NCBI GenBank assembly: GCA_023853785.1
Contig: JAJIRX010000965.1
Span: 1 to 51,612 of the forward strand
Source: Psilocybe azurescens
Lineage: Eukaryota; Basidiomycota; Agaricomycetes; Agaricales; Agrocybaceae
Reading direction: 5' to 3'
Length of the DNA stretch: 51,612 nt
This document shows, in pieces, positions 44,723 through 51,612 of this stretch. The translations under genes and the position numbers were made by a program. The first letter of the stretch is position 1; the number at the start of each line of letters is the position of its first letter. The notes under the pieces are model-generated. The model made no database searches. It was not told where the DNA came from and worked only from the letters and a program-made list of their open reading frames with translations.

Positions 44723-44934
44723 TACTAGTCGCCTTAACATGAACTGAAAATGTGTTAGAAAAGGGAGATTATAATCGCATGTTCGAGTATGCCGTGTACA
44801 GTTTGTGTATAGTTAGGACATTTACAAATTGTCCTATAAATATTATATGTAACATTTAGAATAAGTCAGAGCCTTGTAATACGACTTGAGTCTTGTTTGA
44901 CTGTTGAGATCATGCGCTAAACTTGTGTCAGTAC

Positions 44935-46832
44935 CTACTCTTGAATCGCAAGGGGAAAGTTGAAAGTGTCATGAGGATCGTATTTATCCTTCAGATTCCT
45001 CAGTCTGGGATAATGGGAAGCATAGTAGAGATTTTGCCCTAGATTGCAAGACGTTAATAACACGACGGCAGTGCAAAGAACGGCCGACAGCCGGAGATAC
45101 GAGAAACACTCACAGTTTGCAAGCTTATCGTCAATATAATTAGTATATGCTCCATAGTCCCAACCTTTAGGGTTATTGTTCACAATACTGTCAACCATAT
45201 CTGTTCATTGGAAACGTCAAGACGACCACTCAACACAATTTGATGGAAATTCTACGTACCATCAAGCAGGGTAAATCCTTGACTGGGGAACGGTGGGACG
45301 CCTCCCGGTGCCGAAGTATAGAACTGAATTGTAAACATGGAGCTTCGACGTGCGAATGCAGTGGCATCGAGCGGAACATTGTTAATAGCAGAGTTGGTGC
45401 CGCCGTAGAGCTCTATCTCGACAAACCAATTCTAAAAACACCATTGAAATTAATCAAAATCATGAGCTTAAAATCATAGACTTACCGTGTTGGCTCCAAA
45501 TCCTTCGTTGGCAAGGTACGTATAGAACGCATTCAGCGATTTATTCGACATCGGCGCACTCTCGGGCGTCATCAGCGACTTAGCGTAGAACGTGTCATGC
45601 CCATCCGGGATTCCCGTAGTGTTCAATCTCCCCAATCCACCAAGGAGCTCCACACTTTGAATATATGTTCCATTCGTCACTTGTGCGCTCTGCGGGTTGG
45701 TAAATGTTTTAAGTATGGTTGAAGAGCGGAGTTGTACTGGTCGGCTGGCGCGTACCAGCCTCCCGTCAAGCCAAACGATACACGGCCTTTAGAGGAACCG
45801 GCGCCGAGGACAATCTCTGCTCCCATTTCTTGGGGAAGATTAGGTGACAAGACGTAGGATTGGAAGGCTGCCGTTGCAGCTGCCGCGTCAGAGGGGCTTA
45901 GGTCCCAATGATATTCGAAAATTGTAGCGGAAGGAGGAGCTTCGAAGGTGTTGGTATGGATTGTAGTGACTACACCAAAGGAGGACGAAGAACCACGAAG
46001 GGCCTTCGGAGGATTAATTCAATTTGGTAGACTGGAACATAGGAAAAACGCACCCAGAACAGATCGGAGTATTTTGAGCTAGAGGCACCGTTTACAATCG
46101 TTCCATTTGCGAGGACAACATCAATTGACTGTATCGTATCGAGAGTCAGACCCCATTTACGTGATGTGAATCCGTATCCTCCGTGTCCTGATCAGACAAA
46201 AATAAAATAAGAATAAAGTTCATCAACTGGACAGCTGATACACATAAACTCACCCGAATGTCCTCCAACACCTACATATGGGCAGGTTCCGTGGGGTAAT
46301 GCCCGTCCATGTTGGCTCAAAGCCAACGCCACATCTCCGAGTCGGTTTCCTACTCCAATACTCGCGACATTCTTGCTTGAATCCACAGTGACAGAGTTGA
46401 AATTGCTCATATCGACAACCACGACACCATCTTTACCGCCGAGACCATTTGCTATGTAGCTGTGGCCTCCCGAACGTGCTACTGCTTGATGGTTATATTT
46501 CGTAGTTAAAGACAGTATGGTGGATATGTGCTGCGGTGTTGTGGGATAGGTAACTGCTGCCGGTTGAAATGTGAATCTGAGGTTGACTAGAAAGTTATTA
46601 GGAGACAGTTCTGTGCGGGGAAGACTTAATAGAAAGACTTACATGCCGTGCTAGCATTATTATATCCTGGGCTCGAAGGCGTGAGCACAGTAAAGCCGCC
46701 CTTTCCTGTCAGGTCGGATATCAAGTCTGCATAGGCAGGTTGAATGGACGCAAGTAAGGCGCAGATAGTTACACCATAGCGTAGAAGCTGCTGAGAAGGT
46801 GACATTCTTAAAGAATGCCGCTGAGTAGACAT
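44935..46832 (-). CDS. Secreted BBE-like FAD oxidase 2, one frame break
   Basis: A paralogue of FAD oxidase 1. Seven exons: 46832-46643, 46586-46254, 46187-46054, 46003-45486, 45431-45260, 45200-45114 and 45038-44935. A signal peptide is likely, with translation perhaps from the second Met ([20 protein letters not shown]). The FAD-linking His is in [15 protein letters not shown] and the Cys in [15 protein letters not shown]. The C-terminal BBE region reads [35 protein letters not shown]. Unlike its paralogue it lacks the intron at SGG|HSY. One base is missing in exon 4 at the T4 run 45707-45710 (A4 in coding sense). One more A would give [18 protein letters not shown] and restore the frame. 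The substrate is unknown. Confidence 0.85.
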
Positions 46833-48460
46833 GCTGTGATCTTGTTCTGAAACTTGGAGGAGGGTCGAAACCTAGTGGACGTAGAAAAAACGGTTGAGTT
46901 GTTATACATGTTCCAGATGGTAAAAATCTTACGTTGATCGATTGAATCCTATGGCTATGGCTCCGTTCAATGTTGTTGATTTGAAATTACTTGAGCGGGG
47001 ACCCATTGGCGCTTGGTCTCCATTCTGAACCCATAATTATCCCAACTTCCTTGGAGAAAGTCGGGCATGGAGGGTGGCACGCATCCGCCTGATTCGGAAT
47101 GCATTGTGTATCTTTAAATAGTTTACAGCCTCCTCACAGGGGTTAACTTGTACCTATAACAAGATGGGCAGACTCGGAGGGTTACTGAGCGAAAACGACA
47201 TGATTTTGTGCGGTATTTGTTGAGCTAGTGGGCATATATAATCTCAGAGGTCAGCTCTTACGTTGACTAGCAAGGAAGGCAAAATATCACCGCTCCATGT
47301 ACTTCCTTCTCAATCCGACATCTGGAGGCGTTCCTGAAAACTGAACACTATACAAATGCAGTATAGACATTCAGAGACATTGATAATAATCAAAAATTGA
47401 GATTTGAAACTATGAGAATTGACCACATATCCTTAATGCGACAAAGAACGCTTACATGACAAGAACAGAGATCCATTCTGTTGTAAAACATGCTCCATTG
47501 AGGCGGAAATTGAAACTCTTTCGTCGGCACCAAGCCGGCGCGCACTTCCGACTTTATGGGCGATGCAAGCAGGCCTTACTCAATGTACCCGTTCAATGAT
47601 ATGGCAAGTGGCAAGGATAATAGCCATAAATGTAACATGCACAGCACCATGGCATTCGTCCAGGGACCTTCCCCGTGCCCATAGTAAAAGGCAGAGAATG
47701 GACATCATACATGACTACTTTAAATTGTAATCTATCACAGGCCGGGGTGGTCTTTCAATTCGCGCGCCTGAGGCACTGATTTAATAACCAACAGTAAACA
47801 GGCTTGAAGAACCTGGTGTAATGGTTCAGGGTTCGATGCTGCAACTGTTCGCCCCTCTCATCATTACATAAGAAAGGTACTATCTTCTCTCTTCCCCGTC
47901 ATCTCTCGTAGTGGCAAGCATATCCAGGCGGCCTACCCTATTCTTTTGTCCTGGAAGTTCTGGCCGAAGAAAATTCCTAATTCCACAGCGCGTCAGCCGA
48001 TGATATGGGCTTTCCGGTACCTCAATCGTGAGTGGTATCTTCAGCAATGCGTCTGCCATGTGTTGGCGTTTTATAATCAAGTACCGGATGATTTCTTCGA
48101 TGACGTTTCAAGTCTTACGATTCTATTATAAACCATATATAACAGCCCGTGTACTCGCTCTGGGATTGAAGATGCTCTATATTGACATTCAATCAGGAAA
48201 GCAGCTGAAAGTCTGAAACACGAAGTTAATACCACGAATGCACCCCTTTATCCAAATACGGCAACATATCAAAGCGTGGCGCGACATTCGCGTGGTAAAG
48301 TGGCCGCGAGTATGACTCTGCTGCGGACAGAGACAATTCACCGGTATCGAGGAATTGAGTTGTCAACTTGTTTCTATTTTTAGCCCAGTCGAAACCTATA
48401 TAAAGGCCGACAAAGTCGTTGCAATTCCCCTCTGAGGAGTTCTACATTGACATAGCTCAC
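46833..48460. other. Intergenic, nothing convincing
   Basis: Only small ORFs with no recognisable features. The region upstream of FAD oxidase 2 presumably holds its promoter. A tRNA-like string near 47815-47850 was examined and rejected. Confidence 0.4.
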
Positions 48461-48569
48461 AATAGGCAGTTTGTGTGGAGCCACAAGGAGCCCCCGTGGC
48501 AAAATTTTGATGTGCGAGTCGGCCTGGTGGCTTCCTCGTGGCACCGTGACTCCACACAAACTGCCTATT
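48461..48569. repeat. Fold-back inverted repeat with 20-bp perfect arms
   Basis: Arms at 48461-48480 (AATAGGCAG...GTGGAG) and 48550-48569 are exact reverse complements, separated by 69 bp. The inner sequence has weaker partial complementarity. No target duplication was recognised. It could be a small MITE or a transcribed hairpin; it has no coding potential of note. Confidence 0.8.
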
Positions 48570-48794
48570 ATTGGAAATTCCATCAGTGTACTACTACTAG
48601 TCTTGTATGTATATCATGTCACATTTACTTCATCATTGCAGTCCCTCATGGCGTTCAACCCATGTGATCCGTATCAGCTAATTATGAACTAGCTTTGCAG
48701 TTGTACATGTGCTTTCATTTGAGCGAACCCTCGGAATATCGTCCAATCTCCAACAAGAATACGTGCCATCCTGGCCACGCTCAGAACATCTAGG

Positions 48795-48983
48795 TTAATC
48801 AATGGCGTCTACTCCTACTATGTTCCGTTTAGACTCTGCGGTGAATATATGTGCCCAAGACCCACCGGGAAGCAGAAAGGCCTGGTGGTCCAATGCTGTA
48901 GGCGCTTCTTCCAATTTTATGGCGTCAATCATGTCACAAGGTCTCTTAGCAAGTTGCCTTACTGGTGTAGTCAAGTATTTCAA
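48795..48983 (-). pseudogene. Possible protein fragment
   Basis: A short minus-strand ORF containing CDMIDAIKLEEAPTALDHQA and FLLPGGSWAHIFTAES. The LLPGGxW string resembles the C-terminal region of Agaricomycete F-box-type proteins, but the match is short and may be chance. No flanking exons were found. Confidence 0.2.
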
Positions 48984-49514
48984 GTTTCATGGGTATATTT
49001 GGCTGATCTCATTGGAAGATTTACCTATGCTTTATGCGAAATATGTGATTAAATAACAACTTGAAAAAATAGTAGAGCCAGGTAGACTGGTAAATATAGA
49101 AATTTTGTTCCCTGGGCAACTTGATAATCAGACCAGAACGTCAATCCCAACGTAAACACTCAAGTATGGCTCCTCAACCCGCGCAGCATCTGTCATCCTT
49201 GGAAACATTCCGGTACAGAGACAGGAGCAGCATGTATATCACCTATCACGGACTTCCTCATGAAGCTTCTCCCTATTATACTCCTCAATCCCACATACCT
49301 CGTTGCGGTACCGAACGCCGCTGAGTGTTGATCGACGTAAACCAGCGATTTATATCTTCGAGCCCCTGCTGTATTGCAATGGTGGTCTGGCAGCCTCGCT
49401 CCACATTAGGATACCTATCAATTCAGCCTATCAAACTCCACAGCGCGCTCAATTTAACTAGTACATCGAGTATCATACTCGAGACTTCGTGTCTCTCTAC
49501 ATTGCCCTCAAGTC

Positions 49515-50790
49515 ATGGTGGATCATCTACGCAGTGACGCCGCACAAATTGCAGGGCTATTTGTCGAAGCCATTCTCTATGGAATCTATCTCGTCTCTTT
49601 CGGATTCGTCCTCTTCTACACTCTCTGCGTAGGGTCACCAAGGCGCTGGGGCTGGCCTTCCGGCATTCGATTGGCGAGTTTTGTTGTAGCAATGATTTTA
49701 GTCATCAACTCGACAGTGAATCTGTCCTTGGGGCTAACGCGCATGATGCTGGTTTATATATACAAAGCTCATTCGAAGATACCAACATGGATTGATCTTG
49801 CCAAAGTATACCCGTCGTTTTCTCTTTCAATTTGATCGACACTAAATTAATGTTTCAGCCATATACTGTTGCCATACAGACGCTAATAGCTGATCTCTTC
49901 CTAGTATGGCACGCATTAATAAACCTTGTCGTACTTCTGACGGTGAATGTTTCCTTAGACGTACCGCTGCTGGGCCGTGTATGGCAATTCCTGGATAGTG
50001 GCCATATTTCCAATAGCACTGAGTGTTGGTAGCCTGGCCGTGTTCACCTGGATTATGGTGATACAAACAGAAATTACCGACCAACTTGCCAGCACCCTGT
50101 CTCAGCAAGTAAACATTCTTTCAAACCAAGTGAAGGCCGCCCACTCGTTGGCTCCCCTCTTCGCAGCTCAATTCACCCTCACGACTACCCTGAATGTTTA
50201 TGCCACATGTAAGTCATCATAAATAGCTCTTGTCGATTTATTATTCTGAATTACTTTGGACCACAGCTTTAATCGTCTATCGCATAGCAAAAATTGACAG
50301 GGCAGCCACAAGACTCACTTCCACTCAATCATTTTCTGAGCGTCCTATAGGCCACCTGAAGAGACCAAGCCAATTCCAGCGGGTTATTCGGATAATCGTG
50401 GACTCGGCCATCATATATACAGCTACAAGTGTAATGACCTTTGCGACCTACAAGAGCAATGTGGAGTATATCACTTCTGCGGTGGTATGTATGTTCGTTG
50501 CATATCTAGATCTTGAAGATCGTTTGACATTTTATTTTCAGGACATCATTGCCGTGGGTATAGCATTCAATATGATTATAATACGTCTTGCGAGAGAAAG
50601 GTCTCGAGCACAGAAGGAGATGTCGAACGACAGAATAAGCACCTTGAAATTCGAACCACGTCCGCACCCGCGAACCAGCGAATCGGAACAGATAACGTCG
50701 TTGAACACCGTCCAATTCTCACCTAATTCAGATCTAGACACTTCATCGATAGTCATGAATTGTGGAAAAAAGAACATGTGTAAATTGTAA
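49515..50790 (+). CDS. Seven-helix fungal membrane protein
   Basis: Five exons: 49515-49805, 49859-49903, 49959-50208, 50267-50484 and 50542-50790; total 1053 nt, 350 residues, all phases consistent. The start MVDHLRSDAAQIAGLFVEAI precedes helix 1 (YGIYLVSFGFVLFYTL). Further hydrophobic helices are SFVVAMILVINSTVNLSLGL, AIQTLIADLFL with TYRCWAVYGNSW, VAIFPIALSVGSLAVFTWIM, AAQFTLTTTLNVYATSLIVY, and two C-terminal helices ending DIIAVGIAFNMIIIRL. A hydrophilic cytoplasmic-type tail of about 70 residues follows. The topology and the short second exon match a large Agaricomycete family of unknown-function 7-TM proteins that may act as receptors. No ligand or partner can be named. The frame is intact. 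Confidence 0.85.
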
Positions 50791-50840
50791 TTTGTAGGGG
50801 CATTTAATTCATGAACGATGTTTAAAAAGAGTTTTCACGC

Positions 50841-51612
50841 CTATTCCGAGTAGCGGGTCCCGAAGACTCCCTCCTCTATTGCTTTGATTTCTATGTACGT
50901 CGCGGAGTTAGTTTCGAGTTTATAATACTGTTCGATGATTGCTATACTCACGAAGCGTCAAATGTGTGGAATGGAATCTGCACAATGCAAGGTTTCCTGC
51001 AAGAAGAAAGGGAGATGATGGAATAAACCCACTTATCGGGCTTTAGAGTGAATAGACTTACCCATCATATACCACAATCCAGGCACACCAAGACCTTTCC
51101 AAGTACCGTTGAGCTCTCCTTCTTTGTCGAGGCCCCACACAGGTGTGCACTTCTTGGCGATCTCGTCCCCACAGACCTTGACGATATGTTCTTTAGGGTC
51201 TCCTAGGCTGTCGTTGATCGATCAGAACAACATGAAGCAAGCTCAGAGTTGAAGGAGTGTTACCCAGTGGCGAATATGACCACATCGGCAGGCAACTCCG
51301 TTCCATTCTCAAATTTGATACCAGTCTCAGTAAAGCTGGAGATCTTGCTATCCGTTTTTAGCTTAATTTTGCCTTCTGCGATGAGTTTACTGCCTCCTGT
51401 GTCTATGTCACCAGGTATCATTTAATCGCGTCCATACACTGAATAGCAAGTGGTTCGCTCACCGAGGTAGTAACCCCGGCCTTGCTCCAAGCTAGAAGTC
51501 CAAAACCGGTGTCTAAGATTCCAAAGTTGGTACGGAAACCAACTTTATGCAAAGAGTCGAGGAGATCCCTAAGCGCGAGGTCAAAACTTACACATAACGA
51601 GCCAAAGTACCC
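50841..51612 (-). CDS. Flavin-dependent monooxygenase-like protein, C-terminal part
   Basis: Minus-strand gene whose 5' part lies beyond the right edge. Exons include about 51577-51470, 51414-51264, 51207-51062, 50996-50952 and 50890-50841. Readable landmarks are LLDSLHKVGFRTNFG, GRGYYLDTGGSKLIAEGKIK, LPADVVIFATG (the ATG motif typical of FMO-type NAD(P)H/FAD enzymes), GDPKEHIVKVCGDEIAKKC, VPGLWYMMGNLALCRFHS and the final IKAIEEGVFGTRYS. One base must be added near 51490 to join the first two segments. Relatives oxygenate small molecules using NADPH and FAD. The substrate is unknown. The Rossmann nucleotide-binding motifs would be outside the window. Confidence 0.8.

Noticed and set aside
47815..47855. 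tRNA-like string GGTGTAATGGTT followed by GGTTCGATGC
   Set aside because: The A-box-like and B-box-like words are too close together, and no acceptor or anticodon stems can be paired, so it is not an intact tRNA gene.
20733..51612. A secondary-metabolite gene cluster (tyrosinase, two FAD oxidases, monooxygenase)
   Set aside because: No core synthase, transporter or pathway regulator was recognised, and the genes are separated by retrotransposons and NLR genes, so the grouping is only suggestive.

Overview
This window looks like nuclear DNA of a mushroom-forming basidiomycete (Agaricomycetes). The support is gene architecture and content: many short GT-AG introns (mostly about 50-70 nt), NACHT-type NLR-like proteins with the short glycine/asparagine-rich N-terminus common in Agaricomycete NLRs, a fungal type-3 copper tyrosinase, two secreted BBE-like FAD oxidases, a seven-helix fungal membrane protein, and Ty3/gypsy and Ty1/copia retrotransposons. 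No bacterial-style operons, rRNA, intact tRNA or CRISPR array is visible.

Layout. 1-2595: truncated minus-strand Ty3/gypsy element (RT-protease-gag-LTR). 2600-3247: older gag remnant. 3248-5230: non-coding, rich in a GCGATCRC-type octamer, with a 119-bp tandem repeat. 5231-5770 and 19662-20140: two diverged copies of one dispersed repeat. 6068-11897: a full-length Ty3/gypsy chromovirus on the minus strand, with near-identical LTRs and a 5-bp target duplication GAAAT. 12401-15772: NLR-like gene A. 17202-17926: plus-strand gene of unknown function, followed by low-complexity DNA. 20733-22808: tyrosinase with three one-base frame breaks. 25708-25891 and 31637-31743: halves of a host ORF split by a full-length Ty1/copia element (25892-31636; target duplication CTCGG). 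35331-37410: FAD oxidase 1. 37641-38488 and 38655-39639: two unidentified genes. 40252-43717: NLR-like gene B, a paralogue of A. 43936-44722: non-autonomous pogo/Tc1-mariner-type element. 44935-46832: FAD oxidase 2, a paralogue of oxidase 1. 48461-48569: fold-back inverted repeat. 49515-50790: seven-helix membrane protein. 50841-51612: C-terminal part of a flavin-dependent monooxygenase.

Two gene families occur in duplicate here. The NLR pair shares exon structure and a C-terminal half of roughly 500 residues that shows no WD40, ankyrin or TPR repeats by eye. The FAD oxidases flank NLR B in convergent orientation. Tyrosinase, oxidases and monooxygenase are all oxidative enzymes, but nothing in the sequence proves they work in one pathway.

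A caution applies throughout. Otherwise well-formed host genes (tyrosinase, both oxidases, monooxygenase, the 17.2-kb gene, probably NLR B) carry isolated one-base frame breaks, several of them at mononucleotide runs. Residual assembly indels are a serious alternative to pseudogenization. All exon boundaries were derived by hand from splice signals, frame continuity and comparison between paralogues.
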